Source of the DNA: Xenoacremonium recifei
Taxonomy: Eukaryota > Ascomycota > Sordariomycetes > Hypocreales > Nectriaceae
DNA length: 64,000 nt
Direction of reading: 5' to 3'
Assembly (NCBI GenBank): GCA_012184525.1
Contig: WOFQ01000030.1
Location: 1-64,000, forward strand
The notes beneath the pieces are model-generated. The model made no database searches and was not told where the DNA came from. It worked only from the letters and a program-made list of their open reading frames with translations. Of this stretch, positions 19,563-31,843 are shown piece by piece. Each line of letters starts with the position of its first letter. Position 1 is the first letter of the stretch. The position numbers and the translations under genes were made by a program.

Positions 19563-21410
19563 ATGCGGAATCCATTCGGTTCAGGAAAAATGCCTGGGAG
19601 CGGTGTTCCCCAGGAAATCTATGGATGGCGACCTTACATACTGACCTGCTCTGCATCTTGGGTATGTCACCCTCCCTCTTTCTAATATCCAGAACGTTCT
19701 TTGTCATTAACCCAGTATGCCATTCGTTTCTTAGGCAGCAGCCATGTTTGGATACGATTCTTCCTTCATCGGATCGACGTTATCACTCGCCTCCTTCGCC
19801 AAAGACTTCAGCCTTTACGGTGAAAGTTCAACCTCGCTTAGCTCTAACATCACATCCGTATTCCAAGCTGGGGCTTTCTTTGGTGCCATTTTCGGATACT
19901 TCGTCGGAGAGTATCTCGGCCGGAAAGCGAACCTGATCGCTTCTGGTCTTATTATTATTCTAGGAGCAGCATTACAGACTACATGCCACGGAGCTTCGGA
20001 CCTTGGCATGATGTATGGCGGTCGGATCTTGACTGGAGTTGGTGTCGGGGCCAGTACTCTTATCTGTCCAATCTATATCTCCGAGTCTGCCCCTGCGGCT
20101 ATTCGTGGCCGTCTGATTGGCCTCTTTGAGATATTCTATCAACTCGGTAAGCAGAGCACAGCAGAGGCAGTCGCATTCGATCGACCACATTAGCAATGTA
20201 CATTTCAGCTAACCGGAATACCATTCGCTATATAGCCAGCCTCGTCGGATTCTGGATCAACTACGGTATTAACGAAAACATCCCCTCTGGCTCCATCCAG
20301 TGGCGCATCCCGTTTGCCGTGCAAATGATCCCCGCAGGGATCCTGGTCATCTCTTTGCCGTTCATGACTGAGTCTCCTCGATGGCTTGCAAAGCGTGGCA
20401 GGCATGAGTCAGCATTGAAAAGCCTCGCTTGGATTCGCAATTTACCAGCTGACCATCCATACCTACTTGATGAGTTGGCTCAGATCGAGGCGCAGATTGA
20501 GTCGGAGACGGCTGGCTCTCAAGGACTGGGAGAACTTAGAGCCAGCTGGAATGAGTTGACCAGCAAAAAGCTGAGATTTCGAGTTGTGTTTGCCATGGCC
20601 ATGAAGTGGATGTCAAATGTATCTGGGTGAGTCACATTATCTGTCAGACGGCTTTATTGCGACTCTTTAGACACTGAACTGACTTGATTGACGCGCTGCA
20701 GCACTAACTCACTCACGTACTACACACCCGAGATTTTCAAATCCATTGGCTTCAGCGGCTCTTCGGTCGGACTACTCGCAACCGGCATCTATGGCGTTGT
20801 GAAGAGCGTCGTGACAGTTATCTACACATACTGGCTCATTGACCGTGTGGGCCGTCGGCCGCTACTCGTCATCTTCACTATCCCTATTATCCTTTGCATG
20901 TTCTATCTCGGGGCATATTCAAAGTTATCCAACTCATTCGACTCAAATCCGCCTCGAGATGCGGGCGCTTATATGGCCATTATAATGATCTACATCTATG
21001 CCGCCTCATACTGTCTGTCATGGAATGCCGCGCCATGGATCTTCGCGGCTGAGGTCTTTCCGACGAAAGTAAGGGCGGCAGGTATGCTCTTTTCTGTGCT
21101 AAACCAGTGGCTGGCCCAGTTTGTCATCGTCTACTCTACGCCATATATGATAGCTAATATCAAATATGGCACTTTTTTCTTTTTCGGCGCATCTATTTTC
21201 GTAAGTGGAATTGCTGTCTATATTTTTATGCCGGAAACGAAGGGCTTTGCGTTAGAGGATATGGACTTGATCTTCGCCAACGGTTACATATTTGCGCCAA
21301 AGATGCGTCAGAAGGGGGAGGAGCTTAGAGCTGAGCGTGATCAGGAATCCCGAGCCAGTGGTCCGAAGATCTTTGAAGGACCTGAAGCGGTGACTACTCA
21401 TGTAGAATAA
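19563..21410 (+). CDS. MFS sugar-porter-family transporter (quinate-permease-like)
   Basis: Exons 19563-19661, 19735-20146, 20236-20626 and 20702-21410 give 536 codons plus stop. Sugar porter signatures are visible: FGYDSSFIGSTL in helix 1, GEYLGRK in loop 2-3, GRILTGVGVGAST, IRGRLIG, the central TESPRWLAKRGR, DRVGRRPLL in loop 8-9, and the closing PETKGFALED. The third exon starts after a textbook AGCTAACC branch site at 20208-20215. The WINYG and FGYDSSFIG segments resemble fungal quinate/aromatic-acid permeases more than glucose carriers, but specificity cannot be read from sequence. It shares a promoter region with the Zn2Cys6 gene and lies about 3 kb from the sulfatase, so a sulfated or aromatic substrate is a reasonable guess. 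Confidence 0.92.
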
Positions 21411-22686
21411 CATTCAGGATTAAGGTTTTTCGGCTGCTCTCTACTAGCCTAACAACTGGTGCACCATCATTTGGCAGCTGATGAACTCCCATTAAGACAG
21501 TTTCATCAAAGAATAGCTTGTGAGTCAGACAGCACACCAATAGTAACAGCATGTATATATATATAATAGCTAGCAAATTATAAGTTCGGAAATCCAGGGG
21601 CGAACTAGCACTTAGACCCAACCAACTTCTCCCGAAGTCATGTGACTAAACCTACAGAAACCTTCCAATGAAAATAGGGTCACGACGGTTTGACGGTAAA
21701 CTATCATGAACCCGAGGAAGAGTTCACGGAGTTCACGAGGTGAACATAGTAAACCACTATACAGCTCGCCAGAGACCTTCACTAGGACTATAAGCGAGCT
21801 ATTAATTTTATTCTAATATATAAACTAGAGGATGGAGACAACTTTGAAGAGTATTGCTTTGATAAAAAATATAAATAAATCAAGCCCTAGACGCGTTCTT
21901 GGTGCTGAATGATTGGAAACGAAGATTCCTTGTGTGAGGTTACGAAGTGTTAGTCTCCATAGATGGAGAAGGGGGATAAGAAAGAACGCCAAAACACCGT
22001 AATCATGCGATCGGGATGATCGGCCTGCAAGACATAGATACTGAATATCTGCTGCCGTCTCTTCCGCAAAGTCTCAAACTCAAAGTTCAATTACAGTCCT
22101 ACATTCCGGTTCCATTTCACCTAGGCAGGAGACTCCCCAGACGGCAGCAGGAAGAGCGTAAAGAAATTTGCAGCACAGGATCAATCTTTGCCTTCTGCGA
22201 ACGAGCACCAGGACGAAAAAGTGTCTCAAGACCATTTTTTCCCTTCCCCTCCTTATTGTGATGGTAACCGTTATCTTCTGGTGAAGAGAAGCCTGGTTAG
22301 ACCCGCATGTCAAATTTCGGAATTGTTAAATCCGACAGATCGATGAGCAAGCAAAGTCCACACACTGAGGCCCCTAACATATCGGAAAATGCAGTACCTC
22401 TTACATGTTGTTAGATCCAAACGGCTTTAGCCCTCCCCGCTTCCCCGCCTTTCCCCGGACGGCCTCTCCGCAGATGCGCATGTGTTCGAGGGGATCTCAG
22501 ACTCGGCTTGCTAAAATGACAGAGGTAGCGGCAGTGTTGCATCAGTCCCGACAAATTACCTATAAAGGAGACGTCTCGTATTCTCATATGGATGCCCTAT
22601 GTCGCGCATTTGAGCTCTTCTACATATCTTTCTCAAGAGATAACCCTTAGCAACCCGGTGTCCGAGCATCATTATCTTCTCACGCC
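21411..22686. other. Intergenic region between two transporters; one Gal4-type motif
   Basis: No supported gene. An AT-rich stretch with a TA-repeat lies at about 21550-21575. A CGG-N11-CCG element (22318-22334), the spacing bound by Gal4-type dimers, is about 350 bp upstream of the second transporter. A single such site is weak evidence. Confidence 0.4.
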
Positions 22687-24417
22687 ATGGCTGTCGACAA
22701 AACGGGTGCTCCCTGTCTGAGGGGAATCAAACTTATGGCTGCAATCACTTCCGTCTGTTCCATGGCATTTCTACTGTTTGGCTATGATCAGGGCGTAATG
22801 TCAGGAGTAATCATCTCAAACGACTGGCTCAATGAGATGGGGTATCCTGATAGTGTGCTCGTCGGTCTGATTACATCCATCTACGACATCGGGGCTATGG
22901 TTGGCGCGATTCTTTCCGCCTTGACCGCCGAGCAAATGGGCCGCAAGCGAGCATTGATGTTCGGAACTGTCCTTCTTATTTTCGGATCAGTTTTAATGGG
23001 TACTGCGATCGACCAGGTCATGATGTTCTTTGGGAGAATTTTCACTGGTCTTGGTATGTTGACCACAGTCTTGGGGACTGTTATGGAGATATCACGGATC
23101 ATGCTAACGCATCTCACAAGGTATCGGGTATATTATATCGGTTGCACCAGTCTATCAGACCGAGGTTTCAGAGCCGCACCAACGAGGGTGGCTCCTCGCT
23201 TGTCATCTGTCGCGTCTTTTACTTGGTCTCGTGCTGGCATACTGGATAAATTACGCCCTTTACTTCTTTGAGGGTGCCGTGCAATGGCGGTTTCCCCTTC
23301 TTTTGCAGATCATCGGAAGCCTCTACATCTTGGCCGTTACCGTGTGGCTCCCTGACACTCCCCGATGGCTCATGTCTCACGAGATCTCACCGGACCGGGG
23401 CGTTCTTGTGCTCGCTAGACTACGGAATAAGCAGGTCAATGACCCTGCCGTTCAGACAGAGAAGGCCGAGATCCTACAAGGCATTCAATATGAAAGTCAT
23501 ATGGAGGGCTCCTGGATGGATCTTCTCCGTGATGGGGGATGCCAAGGAAATAAGCGCGTCTTCCTGGCTGTCGGCCTCCTCTTTATGCAGCAATTATCGG
23601 GTATTAACATCGTCTCGTACTATGCTCCTACCCTATTCCAGACGTTTTTGGGAATATCTCAAGAGCGAGCTCTGTTTATTGGCGGATTCCTGCAGGTGTG
23701 GTGCCTCTTCGCCTCCTTCCTCACCGTGAGTCTATCTCGCAAGGTTGCCTTTCCGTGTCCATACGCTCACAATTTATTTAGTGGTGGCTCATCGATTATG
23801 TAGGCCGCCGTCGACTGTTCATTCTTATGGCTATAGGGATGGCATTAGCACTAACCGCCGAAGCTATCTGTGTTTACCACGGAGGCACAACGGCAGGCAT
23901 CGCCGCTGTCGTATTCATCTTCTTGTTCGAGGGATGCTTCACTTGGGGCTGGATGGCTCCAGCTTGGGTCTATCCTGCAGAAATTCTGCCACTAAAGCTC
24001 CGTGCCAAGGGCAACGCCCTTGCGGTTGCTGCAGACTTCTTGGGTAACTTCATCGTGGTACTAATAACTCCATCTGCTTTTGACAACATTGGCTGGAGAA
24101 TCTACGTGATCTTTGCAAGCTTCAACGTGGTATCGGCATTTATCTGTTGGCTGTTTTACCCAGAAACCTCAGGAATACGCCTTGAATCCATAGACCGATT
24201 ATTTGCTCGCTCAAATGGTACCCAAGCCATGATCAACTTTGTGTGGTACCGAAAGTTTCAGTGGAGCGTAATTTCAACAGCGAAGATCGCCGTAAGAGAA
24301 GAAAAGGAACAGCGCAGACTGGCGCGACAAGAGGGGCTTGGCCATATCGAACCCTCAAGAACATCAGAATCTAGGAGGAGTCTTGGTGGGAAGAATGTAA
24401 CTAGACACGTCTCCTGA
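22687..24417 (+). CDS. MFS sugar-porter-family transporter (hexose/disaccharide type)
   Basis: Exons 22687-23053, 23121-23725 and 23782-24417 give 535 codons plus stop. Visible motifs are LLFGYDQGVMSG in helix 1, EQMGRKRAL in loop 2-3, GRIFTGLGIGYI (formed across the first intron), PVYQTEVSEPHQRG, PDTPRWLMSHE, the helix-7 FMQQLSGINIVSYY that contacts sugar in this family, DYVGRRRL and PETSGIRLE. Intron 1 has a GCTAAC branch site. The C-terminal tail (about 65 residues, basic and polar) is cytosolic. It is followed by a relic of another porter and a disrupted GH1 glycosidase, so it may have served uptake of glucosides or their breakdown products. Confidence 0.92.
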
Positions 24418-24552
24418 TCCTTCATTATGACGAGATTGTAGGTTAGGGGGGTTTATGTGGTCGAGGTGAATAATCCCAGCACCAGCCTTCAATGAACTCT
24501 CCATTGCCTGATCAGAAACTCTCTGACGCTGACGCCAGGATATTGAAGGTAT

Positions 24553-24830
24553 CTAAGTACTGGATTTGCGAGTCTCAGGGACTTCCTCGCATAGTTGATC
24601 AACTTGCTCGGGAGTGAGACCTTTCGTCTCGTAAACGAAGAAATAAACGAAGACGACACAGAAAAAGCAAGCGCCAAACCAGGCGAAGAAGATCTTAGAC
24701 TGCAAATTAGCATAGCCCTTCCCATAATTAACGAGATATGGGGTCGAGTATGCAATGGCCCAGTTTAGTAACCAATTCGTTGCCAGAGCCATGCTGATGA
24801 ATTTTGATCGAGTCTTGAGAAGATTTCGTC
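24553..24830 (-). pseudogene. Relic of a third sugar-porter transporter (C-terminal end only)
   Basis: The readable part (24792-24553) codes SMALATNWLLNWAIAYSTPY, then a transmembrane stretch (FFAWFGACFFCVVFVYFF) and VYETKGLTPEQVDQL, which are the last two helices and the PETKG-like end of a sugar porter. The usual upstream EIFS...TRS segment is recognisable at about 24793-24825 but in another frame. Nothing of the first ten helices is found upstream, where the DNA turns AT-rich. It is a 5'-deleted, frame-broken remnant. Confidence 0.75.
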
Positions 24831-25316
24831 GCTAACCACACAGGCTAAGGGCCCTCATGTGTTTGCTAAGACTTTAGTCAAACACAATTGTTAGGGAGGA
24901 AATCTAAGAAAAGTCGGGAGAGAGCCTCTGTGGATAGCTATATAACTAATTATAGCAGGTAACCTTGCCCCATAAGGCTCGGTAACTATATTAAGTTCTT
25001 TACTAAAATTGAAATCCTCATAGCTCTATTGATATGTTAGCGATCTCTCAGTATAGGCCTTTCTTGGCAGAGCGGTAGATATACTTATAATTTATTACCC
25101 GCTTAGAGTAGAAGTTTGGGAGATTATTAAAAAGGGTATATTAAGGGATTAGAAACCTTTCAAGACACAGGGATATAAAGAGCTTTGTCGTATTTACTTG
25201 CCACAATCCGAGAAGTTAGAATAGGGAATTTAGTTGAGTATGAAAGGACTAAATCTGAATGTCTCAATAGGTTGCGGCAAATAGAGGGGAAACATTAACT
25301 CTGTTCGTCGTTCCTC
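24831..25316. other. AT-rich intergenic stretch
   Basis: No gene or clear repeat seen. High TpA content suggests RIP-type decay of the upstream part of the broken transporter, which I infer. Confidence 0.4.
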
Positions 25317-26863
25317 TTACTGTTCTATATACTTAGCGAAGAGTTCCCTCAAGACTCTAGCACTCTTCTTCGGCTCTTTTGGCCGTTCTCAAAATCGACG
25401 TAAGTCACCCCGAATCGTACTTTGTAACCATCGCACCACTCAAAGTTATCCAAGAAACTCCAGGCCATAAACATCATGACATTTACGCGATCTTCATTCC
25501 GCGCTTGAATAAGCTGGTCAATGTGATCCGTATAGAAATCACAGCGGAACTGATCATTGATAGCCTCTTGGATAGGAAGAGAGCTTTCATCTTTAATACT
25601 GGTACCGTTCTCTGCAACATAAATCTTAGCTTTATATCTGTCATGAATGAAACTGAGTAGCTTCCGAAAACCATCAGCACTCGGGCGCAACCAGGGGCTG
25701 TCCGTCTCTGGGCCGATAGGTTTACCGCCCTTATTGACTTGGAGGATCTCAACGTTGCCCACCGTGTCATCTAACGGGGCTGGGGTATCTTTATGTTTGA
25801 CAAAGACTGAGGCGTAGTAATCGAATCCGAAAAAGTCGTTGCTGCCCTTGACGAGTGCAACCTCATCCTCTGACCATTTTGGAAGCCTGTCGCCAAGCTG
25901 TTCTTTCATGCTGGCCGGATAATCACCGAAATAGAGAGGGTCAGCGAACCATTGGAGATTGAATTCTCGGAATCGGACACTGGCCTCGTTGTCCTTATAG
26001 TTGAGTTCGTCCCAAGGAAATGCCCAAGATGCTAATGAAGTTAGTCTCATATGCAGAGCATCATACATAGATTCCTTTTGTACTAACCATTCAAAACGAT
26101 ACCAATCTCTCCATGATAAGTAGGCTTGAACTCGTCTCTGTAGATCTTGGATGCAGTTCCATGGGCCAGCAGGAAGCTGTGAGCAACGGTCCAACATTCT
26201 CGGCTACTGTCACCATATTTTGCCTTGATGCGATCACTAGATCTTCCAGGAGCAAAGAAACCCGTGTTATAGCCAAGCACTGATACGACCAACGGCTCGG
26301 TGAAGGTCATCCAGGTCTTAACCGTGGGGCTCAGCGCTTTGAACAGAACCCGAGCGAAATTGCCAAAATCGGCCACAAATTCGGTCTTGTTGAGCGGTCC
26401 GCCGTACCTGTCGTGAAGGGCTTGTGGGAGGTCCCATTGATACAACGTGACGATTGGATCAATGCCCGAGGCGAGTAGATCTTTGGCAAACTTTACATAG
26501 TACTCCAGGCCACGTTCATTCACTGGATCATTTCTTCCGCCAAGAGGGATGACTCTGGCTGGACCTTATAATCAGTCAGTTGAGGGCCTCAAAGCAGGTT
26601 GGTTGAGAGATGAGAATTTTATCGTACCAAGAAACCGAGAATCTATAAGCCTTGGCGCCATATGATTTAAGGAGTTCGATGTCTTCGGCAGTGCGATGAT
26701 ACGTATCGCATGCCACTTCGCCAGAAGAGCCATCAGCAATTCTTCCTGGCTCGCGGCAAAAGTTGTCCCAGATTGAGGGTGCTCGTCCGTCCTCTGCAAC
26801 TGCCCCTTCAACTTGGTAGCTGGCTGTGCCGAAGCCCCAGATGAAATCCTTGGGAAGTGACAT
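25317..26863 (-). pseudogene. GH1 beta-glucosidase gene with two frame disruptions
   Basis: Glycoside hydrolase family 1 is clear: MSLPKDFIWGFGTASYQVEG at the start, then WDNFCREPGRI, YRFSVSW, LYQWDLPQAL, the nucleophile region YVAENGTS, and SFLDNFEW near the end. Introns fall at 26627-26565 and 26087-26032. Two lesions are visible. At the start of exon 2 the tetranucleotide CCAG is tandemly duplicated (about 26554-26561), shifting the frame by +4; no alternative splice site restores it. Near the 3' end (about 25372) one base is missing, so translation stops at 25349 while the conserved C-terminal helix is readable in the next frame down to 25317. The acid/base motif normally TFNEP is TFTEP, losing the sugar-contacting Asn. 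Sequencing error could explain one lesion but hardly all three. Confidence 0.75.
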
Positions 26864-29800
26864 AGCGAAAGATTTCAGATGAAGTATGCGGTAGAAGTAC
26901 GCTGTAGGCTCTAAGACTTTATAATATCTGTTTCATCTCGCCAAATGCTATCCTCTCCCTTTTATGAATGTGCTTTGGAGCAAGAGGTCGGGAATGTGTC
27001 CGATATGTTGTTGCGTGCGGGCAGGCCTGTTAGGGTTTCTCCGCTGCCAATTTTCAGAAACCTTAGCCAAGGTTCGGAATTTCCTACACAGGCGGCTGAT
27101 CTATCTGCACCCCTAGGAGTGAGCGATCAAACAAATGGGAAGCATGTCAGCACGGCAAAAAAATGATTGAGGCTCGAGTTATCAGTGATCCCGGTGGAGC
27201 TAAAATTTTGGATGCAGGATCTATGACTAGAAACCCGTTCCGGTGGAATGTCCGGTAGATGTCCGGTGGATATGATGTCGCTTTTGGGACGTCACATCAA
27301 GGCAGGGAATGCGAGACCTGCTAATTGAGACAGGTGTCGGTTAACGCCTCAAACGAAGGCGGAGCTACGCATTTTGGCGGAGGGAAAGGATTTAGCACTT
27401 GCTGCCTTGCTTGACCTTGGAGGCAGGGAGATTCTAAAGCAGAGCACACATATGTAGTAGTCCCAATGTCAGTTACAGCACAATCTTCATGCAAACGTAA
27501 AATGCCGCCCACGACCTTGAATCAAGTATTAAAGGGCAGTTTCCTGGATTCTGACATGGCGTGAGGGTTTCTGGTTGTCTCCGATAACGAAATCCTCATC
27601 GCCTTGCCTAGCGTCAATGAAAGCTCAAAATAGATTGATGTTGATGTAATGCAAGTTCGATGTTAATTGACGTTGAGTTGGCGTTGATCGTCAACCCATT
27701 CAATGTGTTGAAATGTTTTGCGTTGATCACACCCTTGGTTTGCAGACTCCAAGGTCTGAGCTGAATTTTGCTTTGCCTTCTCCCCACACGGAAAAGTCAC
27801 TTGTTCATGATGCGTTGCCTGGAAATATCTTGTCTTATTTTTTGTCTGCTTCTCTGTCGTTCTCCCCCTCGTTCAACCTGCTGTCTTCTGAATTTGTTGA
27901 GTTATCAGATTCACTGACATCTTGGATGGTCTTCTCTCCCAATAGATGCTTCTCACTTCACATGAGACGGGTGGTACTACACCCTTGGCATCACGGAACG
28001 TAGTGAAAGTCAGCACTGGGGTTTACTGTAGCAAGAGGACTCTCTAAGTGGTCTTCGGGGCCGGTGTCTTGCATGGTCTGGGCCGCCTTGCGTTCTGCGT
28101 TCCGCGTAGAGTAGTTTATACTCGGTATACCATTCCTTCATCTGTGCATTCGTGCCCCACGCAAGAAGCAGTCCAGAGAGGTGTGCCAATCTCGCTGCGA
28201 TTTCTTGTACGGAAGACATGGTGACGGATCGACAGTTAGGAACTCAAAGCTCTGGATGGAGATAGGCGAGAATCCACAAGCACGTGCGCGCCGGCAGCGA
28301 GCGAGGGCTGATGTTGCATGCTCAATGCGTTCCCGAGGATATCAGAAGCCGAAGCTTTATTGCTGATCGACCTCCCATTCGAGGTCTTCTCCTACGATCC
28401 GGAGACGTGATGTAAAGCAGAGGCACTGGCCACGCATCCTTGGTTTGGTCTGGATGTGGCCTCTGAATAGTTTAAGACATCAATGATGCTTCGCGCCACG
28501 CTCATGCCGCGGAACTGCCCGGTCCGCATCTCATCTTATCAGTGCCTTAGGCAAGTGGCCAATCATATCTAAGGTACCCTACCAGCTGCCCCTTTTCGAT
28601 GCCTTTTGCGCCTTGAAGTCTTACAATCGACCCTGTTGGCAGACCACCTTTGGCAGCCCTTTGCGACGGCCAGTTTGAATGTCGATACAATCTGTCCCTC
28701 TTTTTCATACGGGCGCGTCTCTCGCCATGAACAGAGAGTCTTCCGGAGCGCAGGCCTGTAGAGATCTCGCGCAAGATACGACGCCCTCCCAGCCCAGCAA
28801 ATGGTCTCTAGACCCAGCATCTGCAAACGACTCCTCATCTATGAAGAGAGCACGGTCGATACGGACAGACATACAGAAATGCAAGCGTTCCATCCATGTT
28901 TGCAAGACGGTTTTAATATGCTGAGGCACCTGGTACAGAGTCCTCGAGGCCGAGTGCAAGACTCTAAGGCCAGCTATATGCCATCAGTGATGATCCTATT
29001 TTCCCATCGAGAGCTCCCTACCCACAGAGGATTGAGGCAGGTGTCGGGGCGCCACCGTTGGAGCGGAGGAGTACACAGCTCGAAGCAGAGGAGGAACAAA
29101 CAGAGCAGACCACCGAGGCAGGACCATAGGTGGTAATATTGTCAAGTGCTGACAGCTCGTGTAGATTCTTCAGCAGTCACAGCATTCCCAACAACCATCC
29201 ATCTTACCTGTCGAAGCCGAGGCTAAAGAACACGAGCTAGTTTCTCTACCTAAGGTATTACGGAAACACAGATAGAGATAACAATAGCAACAACGGAAAC
29301 AACAACAGTTGCATCACTAACAACGACAATATACCTATCCTATTACCTAATAAAGAACCTTTAATCCGTCGAACCTACCTAATAGCTAAGAAAGCCAGAT
29401 CGTTATATCTAGGCCTAATATCTCTGCCTGCTGTTCGATGTTGAACCTAGGGACCAGTGGAAGATTCCTGATAAGAGGGATAGGGGTATAAACTCAAGTT
29501 CTTGAAAAATAAATTTCTCTATTGGCCGAGGAACCTGGCGTAATAGGGGAAGGTGTCAAATGGCATACAGCCATAAGACGGCTGGCTGATCTCTTTCGAT
29601 TATGGTATTTTGGCATCTGAAACTTCGACTGGTTTCATGAAGAGGTGAGAAAATACCGGCGCTCCTGTTAGTTATAAATGCGCTACACGCGCGCTGGAAT
29701 TCCGCCGTCGCTATGGAGAATGCAACGCCATGATAGTACTCCCTATAGTGCAGTTTACTCCGCCGCCGCTCCGGTTGATTATATATGAATCCACATACAT

Positions 29801-29999
29801 GGGTTAGAGTAATTGGTCAACTCCCAGGTTCGGACCGCCCGAGTACTCCGGGTCCACACTTTGTCATCAAATTAGCGGTTCCTCAGGTCAAACTTGTATG
29901 TCCTTATAAAGAGATACCTATGCCACTCCAAGGACAGTGCTGTATTTTCCTTCGATCACGCTCCTTCTCAAAAAAATATATATATAATACAATTTGAAA
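26864..29999. other. 3.1-kb stretch without a supported gene
   Basis: Only short unconvincing frames are seen. A short CCGGTGGA/TCCGGTAGATG-type repetition occurs at about 27236-27276. Several A/C-rich (AACAAC) simple stretches lie at about 29280-29330. The promoter of the DHA2 transporter must be in the last few hundred bases, which include a TA-rich run just before the start codon. Confidence 0.4.
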
Positions 30000-31843
30000 A
30001 TGACAGCAAGCTCCGGATTGGACCCAGAATGGAAGCAGCACTCCGACGTTTCCGCTGAAGGTTCCAAAACTATAGACACAGAGAAGGCCAGGGATGGAAA
30101 CACCCCGGATCCCAATTCAGGCGAGCCTCTCAGCGAGTCGCCCACGTCTCAATATCCCCATGGCATACGTCTTGTCCTTATCATGATCTCTCTTATGCTC
30201 AGTATCTTTTTGGTATCTTTAGATAATGTGAGTGGCTAGACCTCTCTGCGAGAACCCAACAAGTCAGCTAATTCTCTCTTCACCAGACTATACTCGCCAC
30301 TGCCATTCCCAAAATCACAGACGAGTTCCACGGTCTCGACAAGGTGGCATGGTACAGTTCAGCGTATTTCATGACCTTTGGGGGGTTCCAGTCAACCTGG
30401 GGCAAGTTCTACAAGTACTTCTCGCTAAAGATATACTTCATCGTGGCCATAGCCCTCTTTGAGCTTGGCAGTCTGATATGTGGCGTTGCACCAAACCCGA
30501 CGGCCTTGATTGTTGGACGTGCAATCGCGGGCCTTGGCGGTGCTGGCATTGGATCAGGCGCATTTACAATTATTGGCTTTATTGCAGAGCCACAGAAGCG
30601 GCCTGCGTTGATCGGGTTCACTGGCGCGACATACGGAATCGCTGCTGTGTTGGGACCTCTTATCGGCGGTGCCTTCTCCGATAAGGTCACATGGCGATGG
30701 TGCTTCTATATCAACTTACCAGTCGGTGGGTTGGCTGCTGCCATTGTTTTGATCTATCTTCACATTCCGAGTGAAGCAAAGCCGGCTGAGGCCAGTTGGA
30801 AAGAGAAGTTCCTACAGATGGATTTTCTTGGCGCAGTTCTCGTCATGTGCTTGATAATCTCATACATCCTGGCACTCCAGTATGGTGGCCTGACCAAGGC
30901 TTGGAACAGTAGCGTTGTCATCGGTTTACTAGTTGGTTCTTTCGCCATCTTTATTACCTGTGTCATTTGGGAGATTTATCAGGGGGAGCGTGCAATGGTG
31001 GTCCCACGCATAGTAAGTTCCTCTTTGAGCTTAATACCAAAAGGCCAGTTATCTGATAGATATAATTCAGCTTAAGAAGCGCGAGGTTTGGGTCAGCTGT
31101 ATCTTTCAGTTCTTCTTTGCTGGCACATACTTCGTTGTCCTCTTCTACCTCCCGATATATTTTCAGAGTGTCTTCGACGTCAGCCCTATTGGATCGGGGG
31201 TGCGCAACCTCCCCTTCATCATTCCGCTCACGATTGCAGTCATTCTCCAAGGGGCAGTATTGACCAAAGTTGGCTATTTCACTCCACTTATAGCTATCGG
31301 TGCGGGACTTACAGCAATTGGCTGTGGCCTTTTTTATATACTGGAAGTTGACACTTCCGTCGGAAAGTGGGTTGGGTATCAGATCTTCACCGGCTTTGTT
31401 ATAGGGATGACGTTCCAAACCACCCTCACAGTCGTTCAGAGCAGCTCCATACCGGAGGACATGTCGTCCTCCACCGCCATGATCTTTTGTGAGTTCTTCT
31501 CTCTTTATTGGCTATAAAGAACCCTTACTAACCATGGGACGTAGTTTTTCAAATGATTGGTGGGGCGTTCTTTAATTCAGCAGCGCAGTCAGCCTTCAAC
31601 AACACAATGATTGGAACCGCAGCCTCCACGGCTCCTGGAATTGATCCTGCGCTTCTCCTCGCCACTGGAGCCACTCAGATTCGCACGGCATTCACGTCTG
31701 CTCAAGTACCAGGTGTTATTGCTGCGTATATGGCAGGTCTCAAGGTCGTCTTCGCGATAACGATTGGAGCGTCTGGCTTCGCCTCTCTATTTAGCCTATG
31801 CGGGCCCTGGAAGAAACTCCATTCGGAGGAATTAAAGACTTAG
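30000..31843 (+). CDS. MFS drug:H+ antiporter-2 (14-helix) transporter
   Basis: Exons 30000-30227, 30287-31012, 31071-31488 and 31545-31843 give 556 codons plus stop. A charged cytosolic N-terminus of about 55 residues precedes helix 1, LMLSIFLVSLDNTILATAIP, which is the DHA2 motif D1 completed across the first intron. Also seen are ITDEFHGLDKVAWYSSAY, GRAIAGLGGAGIGSGAF, the motif-C-like YGIAAVLGPLIGG, and WRWCFYINLPVGG, diagnostic for this subfamily. The last intron has a perfect ACTAAC branch. DHA2 carriers export toxins, drugs or metabolites, and a few import amino acids or siderophores. It lies at the edge of the nitrogen-compound cluster and transcribes toward the amidohydrolase. Confidence 0.93.

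Noticed and set aside
27236..27276. Repeated CCGGTGGA/TCCGGTAGATG short motif
   Set aside because: Only three to four short imperfect copies with no symmetry; noted but not called as a functional repeat.
28010..28219. 69-codon minus-strand frame beginning MSSVQEIAARLAHLSG
   Set aside because: Reads smoothly at first, but has no recognised family, no partner exons and sits in a gene-poor stretch; too little support for a gene call.
28547..28959. Overlapping frames on both strands around 28.5-29.1 kb
   Set aside because: Several frames overlap with equal plausibility and none shows domain motifs; likely non-coding.
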